Source: Pristionchus mayeri (lineage: Eukaryota > Nematoda > Chromadorea > Rhabditida > Neodiplogasteridae). From it: 64,000 nt of DNA. This document shows, in pieces, positions 32,223-44,534 of the stretch. The stretch covers positions 6,134,689 through 6,198,688 of the forward strand of contig BTRK01000002.1 in the NCBI GenBank assembly GCA_036245805.1. The letters run 5' to 3'. The notes below the pieces were generated by a model. The model was not told the origin of the DNA, searched no databases, and was given only the letters and a program-made list of their open reading frames with translations. Within the stretch, counting starts at the first letter, position 1; each line of letters starts with the position of its first letter. The translations under genes and the position numbers were made by a program.

Positions 32223-34278
32223 ATGGAGGCGAAAATTCTGACTGATCTACCATGCGAACTGATCACGCAGATCGTCAGCAACCTCCACCTTCACGATAAA
32301 CTCCATTTTCGGTTGGTTAGTTCCATTTTCTTTCGTGGATCACTTGCGCTGAGTAGTTTCTCTAATTAAACTCATGAATTTTCAGTCTTCCCGCTTCCTA
32401 AATGCTCTCGTCATTACGGAAACTAAGCCGGATGTGTGCGAGTTGGTCAGTCTCAGCATTCAGCAGGTGCGAATTCTTCTTTTGAGTGTGAATTTCTCAT
32501 ATCTCCATTTGTACATGGAAGTAAACGTATTGGTTTTGTAAAGCATTGACCCACTGGCACAGGTAATTGCCCTTTTTTTAGCACAAGAACAATCTTCACA
32601 TCTCCGCTGAAATGGCTAATGGGGAGACTGCGCTCCATTTCGTGAATATCGCCTCGAAAGCTTCTCAGATTCAGCCACGCAGGATACCAATAGGCGGCAA
32701 AGAAGTAAGCTTTATCTAGCTAGATTTCTCTATTCAGATCAATATTTACTTATTTGGGTAAAGTGAGTAAAGCTAGGCTGGGTCGCCCTTCTTCAGATCA
32801 TCTCCCATCGTAACACCGTTTTTTTCAGTTGCTTCTACGCTTCTCTTCGTTTGATAATTCGCACCGAGACTTTGACTTATTCGAGAAGGCGCACATCGCG
32901 CACCTCAGAGTAGGAAAGGTTTGTAAGCGTATGAGTATGCCCATCGTATTTGTTACATAGCTTCTTGATGTTCGGGAGCATAAGCAAAGGGTGTATTTCA
33001 GAGAATGCCCTTCTACCTCACTGCTGATAATGTGGAATGGCTGAAGCAAGTACTCACTGGAAGCACCATCGATAACTGCTCGCTAGTCATTGATGCAATG
33101 ACTGCGCCGCAAATGTGAGTGGGAACAGCACGATTTATCAATAATATTCTCGAATTACGGTCAGACTACTTGTAGAATGCATTGTATAAAAGAACAGTAT
33201 TGCGTTGACTGGAAATCCCAACGATTTGATTATAATATGTGCTCGCGTTTCAATATTCGTTTCTCTAGCCGGAGTAAATTTTACTGACTATCCTATTCCA
33301 GAGATACCATTCCTTCTCTTCTCGCTCTCACTCGTGTCAAGAACGTCGAGTTTATCGTTCAGAACATCCATGAGTGCGACATGTTGGAAAGATTCCGTGA
33401 AAGTGAGCACTTTGATATACAAAAAAGGATAAAAATTTTTGACACTTCCACACTATCGGGTATAGTCCGATCAGGCCTGAAGCACCATGCATTCAAGTAG
33501 ATAATCGACAGCTCAGGCGAGTTCGCCTCAAACATGGTCACGACTGAAGTACAGGAGATATCCTTCATAGGCGACAACATATTCGGAAAGCGGCTGGGAG
33601 GATTCTCTGAAACTGTAGGCAAATATAATTTTTTTAAATTTTTTTTATTATCGGGAATACGAAGATTTGCAGAAAACGGATTTTGCGTTGATCGAGCAGC
33701 TTCTGAGAAGCGGGATAAGGAAAGTGAAGATGGAGTTTGACGGGCTCGAACGAGACGGATTCGAGCGGTTTCAGCTAAAGCCGTTCTTGCGGGTTAGTTG
33801 AAGCACTACAGACCAGGGAAACATATGTCTAGAAGCCAGCCCCACCTTTTGGGTCGTCCCTCCACGTATAAAATCGCTTCATGCGGCTGCATCTTTACCT
33901 GATTATGTGTATTGTAGCATCTCTCCTTATCATCGCACGAGGCAGAGATTGTCATCAAGAATCGGATACCCATCGAGTCGGGAACGAGAGTCTACCGAAT
34001 GGGGAGGAACTACTCGCGCGTCCTTGTGACAGGTAGGAAGACATGCTGCTCTAATCCGAATATTAACAATAAATAATAGAACCTCTGCGATTCTTGCAAT
34101 GGCTTGGATGCATATTGCTAGAAGTGCAGCCAGAGTTATGGACAAGAAATTTGCTCATCAGGTTTTATAGCATTTCATTGCAGCAAACAAGTCAGGCCGG
34201 AACTTCACTTACGACGAAGTACACATCACAACACTAAAAGATGACGAGAATCCATTGTTAGTGTCCATAGATTTGTAG
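32223..34278 (+). CDS. F-box protein, apparently intact
   Basis: Ten exons can be joined with consensus splice sites from ATG 32223 to TAG 34276-34278. Exon 1 (32223-32315, 31 codons) and exon 2 encode an N-terminal F-box: LTDLPCELITQIVSNL, DKLHFRLV, SSRFLNALV. Family knowledge says this segment binds SKP1, so the protein would be the substrate receptor of an SCF ubiquitin ligase. The remaining roughly 300 residues have no named domain but show the alternating hydrophobic pattern of nematode F-box C-termini, for example NVEFIVQNIHECDML, VQEISFIGDNIFGKR and FDGLERDGFERFQLKPFL. All ten exons stay in phase with no stop. Large lineage-specific F-box families are common in nematodes. Confidence 0.85.
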
Positions 34279-34760
34279 CGGTAGCGTAATGATAAAGTAT
34301 TAGTAGAGTTGACATGTTGACAGTGCCACAAGTGACGGAAAGTTGTATTCATGACAGGGTTGTGATCGTTTTCTTTGCAGCACAAATGCTTGTCGTGGTG
34401 CATCAACATTTAGTACAACTTTTCAATATCGAAAATTTAAAAACATTTCAGTTGCCTACGATAACTCAGTGTACAAATATGTTATATTAAAATTTAGGAA
34501 CAACGTTTCTAGAGTATTTTCATGATTGCATCTCTATTTTTAACGATGTCTAATCAAACTTTAAATATCGACGAAAATTAGAACTAGGCGGCAGATGTCT
34601 TGTTGGAAAGGTCTTGTCTCCTTCTCCGAAAATCATGCATGTTCAGCTGTCGACCCAACGTGCGAATCGACTTGGTTCACTTTTCACATACTATTTCCTA
34701 AACACTCCCAAATTTCTAAATTTTTGCTAATGAGTATATTTTCACAATCAAATTTCCAGC
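34279..34760. other. Intergenic; 5' region duplicated with the next gene
   Basis: Sequence at about 34590-34660 (GGAAAGG...TCTTGTCTCC...TCAGCTGTCGA) resembles 36740-36800, upstream of the second receptor gene. The tandem gene duplication therefore included upstream sequence. No gene is seen. Confidence 0.4.
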
Positions 34761-36535
34761 ATGAGTCAAGTATGCAGACATCTAATCGAGACACCACTTT
34801 CATTCAGTTGGTCGTCACACTATGACGGTATTATTATAATCAATGTACTATTTTCGACAAAGTCAAAAATTACCGATGAACCTTTGGTACAAAGATTTCA
34901 GACGATCTGTCTTATTCTCACTCCACTTTGCGTATATATCGTGAAAACATCGTCCTCTGTAACTCTAATTTATTCAAATCTTCTAGTATTGTTATTGGTA
35001 AGCGGCGCCTTTCAGATTAGCAAAAATATATTAATTCATTATTGGTTTCTTTCTCCATATAATAAATCACAATTTAGCCCAGAAAATGACGTATGACTCC
35101 CAGATAGGATCAGTTCTTCTCGACTTCTTCGTTCAATGGGTCTTCGATCCGGTTTCTCTCCTTCCTATTTTATGCATTCTCCGGAGCGACCCCTTAATAA
35201 AAATTCCGCTATCCACTGCAGCAGCTAGTGTGAGAATACCATTTTATTATTAATAAGTTTGCCATAAGTATGATAGGTTTGAAAAAGGCATCCAGCATAT
35301 CCAGATTGTTCAATCATATCATCAGTTAGACATTGCTCTATGGAATTTAGAGTATCGCATTCGCAATGGTTTCTTGTGGTGAACTCATCTACATTACGCT
35401 CTTCATGTATCGACATCAGGTTAGGAAAACTGACACTTCGTGTGTCGAAAAATACAAAGGAGCATGGCAAAACGACCTAGCTTCATAAATCATAAAGATA
35501 TAAACGCAGGCGATTGTTCCCGCCCGATCTCAATACAAAATTTCCCCAAGGAAGCAGATCACATTCATTCTGACTCTATCGCCTTTTTTCCTGGCGCACG
35601 GCCCTTCTTTCTATGTATGGATTGGCAAATTCACTTGCAAAAAAAAATAATTTTTCACTTGCAGCTTGGTAGAGTTTTACCCTTGGATGACGAATTCTAC
35701 ATAATGGTAATATATTTTTCGTTTACATTTGTCATGACTTCAGGAGAAAATCAACATCAAAATTTGAGAGGTTGGGAGACGATATATTAGCGCTGGGTGA
35801 CAAGGTCCATTGCTTCCGACCGACGAAACTAACACTTTATTATGTACTTTCATCTTCCATACCGCTATTCACATTCGTATTCATAACATTGGTGTGTTGA
35901 TGCAATCGATTTTTGGGACTTATGCCAATCAGATTACGAGGCATACATTTTCTCTCCTGAACGAAGTGATTCATCTCAGTATAAAAACACAAAAGCTGTT
36001 CCGAACTCAAGATCGTTAGTGATTCAGGTTAGAATTGAAATATAAATAAAACTCGCTGTCATTAATTCATTTTATTAGATAAATGCAACTTCAAGATATT
36101 ATCGGGCAGCTCCAAGTGAATCATTACAGGCTCTTGTTCCTGTTGCTACTTTCATTATGCCTTTCGTGGCGATAGGCACATTCACTTTCTTTACGGCTTG
36201 GAAGTTGTCTTACATGGAAGTTCTGAGTGCACTGGGTGGTTTTTTTTAAATGCTTTTGAAGCTGTTTCTTAGAAAAAAGCATTCAAAATTGCAGGTTTTG
36301 ATGTATGGGATCTGCTGATTGTGATTATTTCCTCTCATGGACTCGCTCACATCTGTGCCCTCATGTTTACTACGCCTGTTTTCCGCAACAGACTATTCGA
36401 GGTGAAAAACGTTTAAATGATACTGGTGAACGTTTTAAAATTCACATTTAGATGCTTAAACTGCGCAGGTCCGGAACTTTCCATACTGCTTCGGGAAGTA
36501 GAAGACCGTCAGCAGGAGACATTACAAACGCCTGA
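34761..36535 (+). pseudogene. Seven-transmembrane chemoreceptor, copy 1, decayed
   Basis: Exon by exon this is a paralogue of the gene at 36924-39068, with the same splice positions. Shared segments include TPLCVYIVKTSS, VLLDFFVQWVFDPV, ISPRKQITFILTLSPFF and LKLRRSG at the end. It belongs to the nematode SRH/STR superfamily. Two indels relative to copy 2 break it. Exon 1 is 2 bp shorter near 34806-34812 (SWSS replaces the FRVIRH segment). The exon that should end in SLVIQ lacks 4 bp near 36006-36012, producing TAG. A 45-bp intron at 35914-35959 explains an apparent TGA and is not a defect. Confidence 0.75.
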
Positions 36536-36923
36536 CAATGAATTTTTGCTTGTGTTTGTACCCAAAGAATGCTAGTCGTGGTGAAGCTATTCTTCCTTAC
36601 GGTATCTTCACTCCCACACTAACTTATGGTATCTTGTATGCCAATTTTGACAATAAATGTTGAAATAACGCAATATTTCGATAGATCAATTATCAAATGA
36701 AATTTTCTTTTCTTTTTACTCTAATTACGGCAGATGTTTAATTCTGGAAAGGCTACTTTACTTCTCAGAAAATGTCGTTCTTGCAGCTGTGTCGGCAACA
36801 CCTGAAGCGATTTTCGCTTCTCACATACAATCGCCTAAACTTTTCCGCATTTCTTGCTTGCTTGACCAATAACAATTGCTTTCTCTTGGTTAAGAGTATA
36901 TTTTTCACATCTACTTTTACAGC

Positions 36924-39068
36924 ATGAGCCAAGTTTGCAGACATCTCATCGAAACCCCAATTTCATTTAGAGTCATTCGTCACACTATGACGGTAAGAGC
37001 ACGCTAAATTGAAAATTATAGTGAGATCACGCTAAATTGAAAATCATAAGTTCTTTGCTAGTGTAAATCTCATTATTGTTAGATGAAAAATCTAAATCTA
37101 GGCAAATTCACCATTCAGGCATTATGTCTCATTGCCACTCCACCGTGCGTGTACATCGTGAAAACTTCTTCGCCTGTAACTCGAATTTATGCAAACCTTC
37201 TCTCATTGTTATTGGTAAGCGGATTTTCTAAACCTAAAGGTAAAATCACACGGTTGGTTTGTTCATGTATGTATCATACGGACTCTCCCAGAAGCAATTC
37301 TGGAGTAGTTAAGTTGAAAACAAGTTTGTTCTATACTTGTTGAATATGTCCATCATACTTGTTTAAAAGTTGGAAAGAGGCTTGAGCGTAAGGCTATGCG
37401 CACAACCATAGGACAATCATGTCTACAACTTGTGTTAACACACCAGGGAATCTGGTATTCCACTTTCAGATTGGCTCAGTACTTCTCGATTTATTCATTC
37501 AATGGATCTTCGATCCGGTTTTTCTTCTCCCCGTTTTTTGCATTTTCCGGAATGCTCCATTAATAAACATTCCGTTGTCACCTGCAGCAACTGCTGTAAG
37601 CACAACTTATTATTGACATTGTTTATACTCGAAGTTCACTTCCGCGAGTGTCACAATACTCATTAGTTAGGCAGTATCACAGGCAATTTAGGGAATCACT
37701 CTATCAATGGTTGCTTGCGGCGGAATTATCTACATTGCGCTGTTCTTGTATCGACACCAGGTAATAAAGGCTTAAAATCTAGGGCATAGCAAATAGGAAA
37801 ATCATTGCATAGTGCTCGATGTTTATAATTTTAGGCGATTGTTGCCGTTCAATCTCGTTATAAGATTTCCGAAAAGAAGCAGTTAACATTTATCCTTATT
37901 ATATCTCCTTTTTTTCTGGCTTTCGGGCCCTCATTTTACGTAAGCGCTTACCTCTGACATTTCAAGATGGCTACGTTATATAATAAAGCCATTAAAAAAA
38001 TACAAATGTATTTTATTTATAGGTGGGAAGATTTCCAGCTTCGGATAGTGATGTAGTCAAAGCGGTAATATTTTATTTCAGCACATCGAAATCTACGGTT
38101 ACAATTATCAGAATTGTTTCAGAGGTTGGGCGACGACGTGTTAAAATTGATTGAGAAAGTGGAATGCTTCAATGACAAGCGTCTTCATATTTACTTTGGA
38201 CTTGGATTTGTAGTTCCATCATACACACTCATATTTATACTATTGGTCGGTTTTGGGATATTTAACAGAATATTTGACTGCATGCTTCTTCAGAGATATA
38301 CTTGCGCAAATGATGCATGAAGAAAATATATGATTATTCTGAATTACGGAACCAGATTCCAGATAGCGAGACACACATTTGCTCTCCTGAACGAAGTCAA
38401 TCATATCAGCATAAAAACACAAAATCTATTCCGAACTTTGACAAGATCCCTGGTGATTCAGGTAAATCTTATTATAATGCAGACATGGAACTCGGGATTT
38501 TTCACCTGAATTGTCTCTAAAATATCTCGTCATTTTGCAATTACCTGCGGTATTTATCAATCTTCCAGCTCTGCAGAAACTATGGAACGTCTATATTTCG
38601 CATTCCTTATAGGCTCTTGTTCCTGTGGCAACTGTTATTCTTCCGTTCGGAGCGATTGCCACACTCAATCTCGTCTCAAGAAAATACTACATGGCCGCTG
38701 TAAATACATTGGGTGAGAGAACCATTTTCGCTTTTTTAGGATGAGGCATGAATTATAATCAAGGTTTTGATCTATGGGACCTTCTAATAGTGATGATTTC
38801 CTCGCACGCTTTCGCTCACATCTGTGCTCTTATGCTTACCACACCTGCTTTTCGCAATATACTATTCAAGGTGAGATACGCATATGCTTCATCGCGTTAA
38901 AAGATTTTGTATGTAAAAAAATATTGTATACAAAAATTCGAATTAAAATGTTAAAACATTCCAATAGAAGCAATTCCAGTTCAGATGCTTAAACTGCGCG
39001 GGTCAGGGATTTCTCATACAGCTTTTGAAGTCAGAAGACCATCCGCAATTGTTATGACAAACGCCTAA
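36924..39068 (+). CDS. Seven-transmembrane chemoreceptor, SRH-like, copy 2, intact
   Basis: Eleven exons join in phase from ATG 36924 to TAA 39066-39068. The ATG follows a TTTTACAG, so an earlier exon is possible. Hydrophobic helices are visible in ALCLIATPPCVYIV, IYANLLSLLLIGSVLLDLFI, ITLSMVACGGIIYIALFLY, LTFILIISPFFLAFGP, FVVPSYTLIFILL, LVPVATVILPFGAIA and LLIVMISSHAFAHICAL. The TSSPVTRIYANLL segment and the late SSHAFAH segment followed by a basic tail (LKLRGSG) are typical of the SRH/STR group. These are G-protein-coupled receptors of sensory neurons by family; the ligand is unknown. One donor (GTCGGT near 38247) is weak. Nine introns are under 200 bp. Confidence 0.8.
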
Positions 39069-40162
39069 GCTACTCACGTGTGTTTGTATTGCAACACTAG
39101 TTGTATCAAGATAAATGCAACATTTTATGAAGAGAAATGTAGCATTTTACCAACGGCGCTTCAAAAAACAAACAAATTCATTGTTTTAGTAAATTGAGAC
39201 AATAAGTCTGGAAAAATTCAAAAGCTCCATAGCATAACACATAAAATGGAATGAGAGGAGCATTCAAGATCATCAAAGCTTTGCATTGAATTGCAAATGC
39301 ACCAAAAGTGAGGGAAAAATCAATTATGAGTCAGATAACAAACAACCATAATTCGCAAAATTAACCTCAGTATCGAATTTTAAATATTTCCGACACGCTT
39401 GATCGGGCGTTTTCGAGTGTCAAAGATGAGATTTTAAAAATCGTCGAGCAGGTCCATACCAACAAATATTACTCATGGCTTAGCATGCTATGAGATCCGT
39501 ATCGTAAAGACGAGTAAGATCCTCGAAATGTTGAGTTTGAAACCAAATTATGAAAGAAAAGTTATATCTGAGCGATTATGGCTTAAGCATAAGAAATTGA
39601 ACATCACGAATTAGCGAATTGAGCACATATTTTGCATTAGTGTAACATATTCACACCCCTAGGGACTCTCACTCACATTTTTCTTGACTAATATGGGTAC
39701 GTAGATTCTGAAACTGCGATCAAAAACCACTAAAAGGTGGGGTTCCAAGCGAGATATGATTTTTTTTACAAATCTCAACCCGATTTTTCGATATTTTCAA
39801 CGTGATTTCGCACTCACCCGGCTTTGGTGTAAACATGAAAGTTTCTTAAAATAATTTTCCGCGCATTTTGAGCACAAGCTGGCCACTGTAGCTCAAAAAT
39901 GAACCATGTTACGTCAGAGCCGGAACCAAGTCCGTAAAATGCCTAAAAGCCGGTTCTAGAAGAAATCGCTAGTATAAAAGTTTTCCCGTCTCCACTGGAC
40001 TCTACCATAATTTTCTTTTCGATATTGCTCAAACTTTTGCAGCTAGTTCCTCAGGTGGGTCCTTTTCATGCATTCTCTCAGAAGACGCGTGATATAACAA
40101 GGATGCGCTCGAATCGTTCATATCTTGTGATTCCCTCTCCCTCACTCCCCCCCCCCCCCCCT
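39069..40162. other. Intergenic, no gene supported
   Basis: No frame with domain or splice support. Near 39940-39960 a TAAAAGCCGGTTCTA segment resembles sequence inside the palindrome at 10325-12224 (CTAAAAGCCGGCTCT), so a short relic of that repeat family may be present. Confidence 0.4.
40147..40161. repeat. 15-bp poly-C tract
   Basis: Fifteen consecutive C on the plus strand, i.e. poly-G in the 3' untranslated sense of the ZIG-like gene. It begins two bases beyond that gene's stop codon (TGA complement 40163-40165). Such G-tracts can form quadruplexes and are deletion-prone in C. elegans lacking the DOG-1 helicase. Confidence 0.9.
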
Positions 40163-43100
40163 TCACTGCCTTCTGATGCGCACTTCCTGCACGAGACTGG
40201 CCTCGTGCTGTTCCAAATCGAAATCAAGTCTCGTCGGGTATTCGTTAGTCGCCGTGCACCGATAGAAGCCAGCGTCACCATCCTCGAACTACAAGAATTA
40301 GTAGGCATACGGTAAATAGGTGTGGTAGGTACATCAGGTAGTCACGGTTGGTGAATTACGGTACTATTCAGAAGTACTAGATGACGCCCAGGATTTAACG
40401 GGGTCAATAAAATGAAATAGCCGTGTTTATACCTTTTCGATAACGAGGAGCGTACCGTTATTGAAAGGCATGAAGTGATCATTGGTGAGATCTGCAATAT
40501 GTAGTCATTTCCCCTTCCCCTTTGAAAGCATGGGCAGACATCATTACGAACAAGTTCCGATGGTGCCCGTACCGTACTCACCGAGCACTTGGTCGTTCTT
40601 GGACCAGATGATGGTGGGCTCGGGATATCCAACTGCGGAACAGTGCACCTCCATTCTCGTGCCCTTCGTCGCGTACAGCTTGTCTGCACTGATAACTCAT
40701 TATACATCCAAGTTGTAAATCAATGACATAATCAGAAGATTACAGTATGCTGGGGATATCTTCAAAGGCACATTTCCATAAAACTTTTGTAAACTAAAAA
40801 CTGCACTTATTGGTTCGAATTTCGATTGTAAACCATGTTAATAACATTTTCAATAATATGGACCACTTGATCTGTAACAGTGATACCGCCCCCTTATACC
40901 ATTCCTCCTTTTCTTCCTCACTAGAAATGACCTTACGATGCGAGGTATCACTTTCTCTACACCTCTTCCTCATCGAACATCCTAATAGGAGAGGGAGAGG
41001 CTCAGCGAAATCTCTACCTCGCATTAAATGTTCATCCCTATTCCTCACCCGCGCTGACGTCCTTCTTGTTGTGCTCGTCAGAGGCGACGATGTTCATCGA
41101 TCCACTTGTATGGAAGAACGGAGAGCCTGCGAGGTTAATCATTGACAATCAATGATTGTGAGCATGAGACATGGAGAGATTTGTGTATGTTAACTAGACT
41201 AAATTCTTTTAAAAAATTTCAAATGCCAACGTACTGTAGACCATGAGGTTTCCGAAGACAATTCTCTCATTATCTTCGTTCTCCATGACCACGATCTCAC
41301 ATCGGCACTTTCATTTACTAACTAGACTAAATTCTTTTAAAAAATTTCAAATGCCAACGTACTGTAGACCATGAGGTTTCCGAAGACAATTCTCTCATTA
41401 TCTTCGTTCTCCATGACCACGATCTCACATCGGCACTTTCATTTACTATTTAAATTTTTTGAATGTACTACAATCGGAACACCGTTTATTCACTAGTTTC
41501 GAGAGAAGTAGAAGATTACGATTAAATGATTTAAATAAATTAAATAAATTAAATGAATTTCATGAGTTAAATGAGTACAAGATTGACCATCCTTTCCAAT
41601 CATTCCAAACCTGCTGACCTGTACTTGCCCATGTTATCGATGACGACCTCCTCGACTTCGAGAGACGCCTACACAATTATCATTATTGTAGATATTCAAC
41701 AACTAATCACGCCCATCAATAACTGTTAAGGCTTAACATCGTCACAATGCCTGATAAAAGGCAGTAACACTATCTCTTCATACCCTGTGAGAGATGTGGT
41801 TGATCTCGGGATGGAAGTCTTCTCTTGGGGTCATTGTAGAGGGCGAATGTGGATCCATGGATTGGCAGGGGATCTTCGTTCAGAATAGCCATGCACCTGG
41901 AAACGTATCATTTACATTATGAGAGATTTTCAATATTTTCAATGTGCATCCTTCCACGCTATGGAATAATGACAAATATTTTGCGCGATAATTTCTAAAC
42001 AATAACAGAAGAAAGTTCACACGCAAAAGAAATTATGGGTTTCACTAACCAGATGGGTCCACTGGCGGGAGCAATCAATGGTTTCGCGTCGGTCGAGATG
42101 GCCGTGTCGAAGTTGTAGTGCACTCCGAGGTTGCCAGCAGCCACTGGAAAGTCTCGAGTCTGCAAATATTGCGTGAAAGTGAAAACAAAGTATGTGTTGA
42201 TCAATCTATTAGCCCAACACCATTTGTTAAAATAAGTGTGTGATACCTGGATGTATGCAGTGACGACGAGCAAAGCGGTAATTGCTGAAAAATTAAGAGA
42301 CCGGATCGGTAAGAATGGACCATCCCCCGGACACGATTCCTCAGGAATGAGATCCAGGCGGCCACATTGTATGTGTGTGAACCCCTTGTCCTCAAGTATC
42401 ACATAGGACCATCAAATAGCTGCTTCGGTCTTTGAGGCGTCAATTATTGGTTCGGAAATTCAAAAATCGAAAAATCATATTTCCTAAACGCGATAAGATA
42501 GGCTCCAAATCTCTTCAGCATTGCACTATGTACTGCCAATAACGAAAAATAAATCATTGAAATCGATTCCAACTCGACTGTAAAATATATTTCGTACCCA
42601 AAAATTTCGTTTTTCTGGTCTCATTTTTGAATATTACAATAGCGCACATTCTAACCATGCCTATAATGTAGCCCAATGAATTCTGGTACGAGTGGTACCA
42701 AAGTTAATTCACAAGGACGTTCCCGCCATTGTCTCCCATAGCGAAATTTGCATCGCTTTGATATCGAAATTCAGTTATTGTCACAAAATATAGTTTCAGA
42801 TAAATGCGAATTGCGGAAAATGGTGCTACAAGAACGTATACGTATGATTAAGAACAAAAATCGAGGGTTTGCTTTATTTTGAAAAATTCGATTTTCACAC
42901 CTTCGATTGGTGCTCAATTTGCTCATTCAAAACTCGGAAATTTCAATTTCTCTGTGACCTGCACTACATGTATGTTGAAATGTGCTAGTCATAGGATAAA
43001 ATAATCCAAACAAAACATCTAGAGAAATTTGTTTGCCCATTATATTTGAGCTCAAAAAATGAGAAATCGATGGTGGTGATGAATATTTTTGATCAGATTG

Positions 43101-44534
43101 TCATGTATTTGGACTATATTTAGATAAGTTAGATACAACTTATCCCAATCGTGCAAAAATGTTCATAAAAACGCTTTGTAAAAAAATTTTTGAAAAAATG
43201 TATTTCACATCTTCGATTTTAGCGTTTTTACATGGTGAAAATATAAATCCACCAATTGTTATATATATATACTCGCAAATTCATAACGAAATAAGTTTGA
43301 TTTGCAGGAATATATCTAAGATTCTCACGCTTCCATCTCTCACCTATCTTCATTTCTCCAAGATTCGAAAGACCGAATCAGCGGAACATAGTGAGACTCT
43401 GAAGAGTCTTATTTTTAAAAAATGGTTCATACGAAGCTCTACTTTCGATATATACAACTCAGTGTGGATATGCCATGTAATATTTGCATATTTTCACCAT
43501 GTAAAAACGCTAAAATCGAAGATGTGAAATACATTTTTTCAAAAATTTTTTTACAAAGCGTTTTTATGAACATTTTTGCACGATTGGGATAAGTTGTATC
43601 TAACTTATCTAAATATAGTCCAAATACATGACAATCTGATCAAAAATATTCATCACCACCATCGATTTCTCATTTTTTGAGCTCAAATATAATGGGCAAA
43701 CAAATTTCTCTAGATGTTTTGTTTGGATTATTTTATCCTATGACTAGCACATTTCAACATACATGTAGTGCAGGTCACAGAGAAATTGAAATTTCCGAGT
43801 TTTGAATGAGCAAATTGAGCACCAATCGAAGGTATGAAAATCGAATTTTTCAAAATAAAGCAAACCCTCGATTTTTGTTCTTAATCATACGTATACGTTC
43901 TTGTAGCACCATTTTCCGCAATTCGCATTTATCTGAAACTATATTTTGTGACAATAACTCAATTTCGATATCAAAGCGATGCAAATTTCGCTATGGGAGA
44001 CAATGGCGGGAACGTCCTTGTGAATTAACTTTGGTACCACTCGTACCAGAATTCATTGGGCTACGTTATAGGCATAGTTAGAATGTGCGCTATTGTAATA
44101 TTCAAAGATGAGACGAGAAAAACCGAAATTTTTGGGTACGAAATCTATTTTACAGTCGAGTTGGAATCGATTTCAATGATATATTTTTCGTTATTGGCAG
44201 TACCTAGTGCAATGCTGAAGAGATTTGGAGCCTATCTTATCGCGTTTAGGAAATATGATTTTTCGATTTTTGAAATTTCCGAACCAATAATTGACGCCTC
44301 AAAGACCGAAGCAGCTATTTGATGGTCCTATGTCATACTTGAGGACAAGGGGTCCACACACATACAATGTGGCCACCTGGATCTCATTCCTAAGGAATCG
44401 TGTCCGGAGGGTGGCGATTATGGTCGATTCTTACCGATCCGGCCTCTTAATAAAAAAAGGTAAAAAAATGAAATACCAAATAGTTAATTTGGTCATTGAG
44501 ACGAATTCTTACCGAGAAAGACAGAACGAATCAT
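40163..44534 (-). CDS. ZIG-like secreted two-Ig-domain protein
   Basis: Exon 1 (44534-44513, MIRSVFL) joins exon 2 (42284-42247, ITALLVVTAYIQ) to make a split signal peptide. The next exon (42159-42050) encodes NLGVHYNFDTAISTDA. Then comes Ig domain 1: a DFHPEINHISHR segment, then ASLEVEEVVIDNMGKY, CEIVVMENEDNERIVFGN. Ig domain 2 follows: TRMEVHCSAVGYPEPTIIWS, LTNDHFMPFNNGTLLVIEK, and FEDGDAGFYRCTATNEYP, with the usual Cys, Trp and D-x-G-x-Y-x-C. It ends at TGA 40163-40165. ZIG proteins are secreted nematode Ig proteins that maintain axon position. By my reading the frame does not join cleanly inside exon 4 (near 41833-41836) or at the exon 5/6 junction, which may be real damage or assembly error. 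Exon 6 is duplicated in tandem. Confidence 0.78.
41191..41446. repeat. Perfect 128-bp tandem duplication over one exon
   Basis: 41191-41318 and 41319-41446 are identical as far as I can check. Each unit contains the whole exon for CEIVVMENEDNERIVFGN plus its flanking splice sites, so the ZIG-like gene would carry two identical copies of exon 6. Including both would insert about 22 residues and shift the frame. It is either a very recent duplication or an assembly artefact. Confidence 0.9.
42292..44451. mobile_element. 2.16-kb palindrome in intron 1 of the ZIG-like gene
   Basis: The ends are ATTAAGAGACCGGATCGG and its near-perfect reverse complement. The mirror continues through both arms, with the centre near 43370. 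TTAA is found at both termini. The start TTAAGAG(A/G)CC is shared with the palindrome at 20685-22647 and with an isolated end near 55752-55770. It lies exactly between exon 1 (44513) and exon 2 (42284), splitting the signal peptide. No transposase. Confidence 0.87.

Noticed and set aside
35914..35930. Apparent stop (TGTTGA) in receptor copy 1
   Set aside because: A 45-bp intron with GT and CAG ends removes it, and copy 2 has an intron at the same place.
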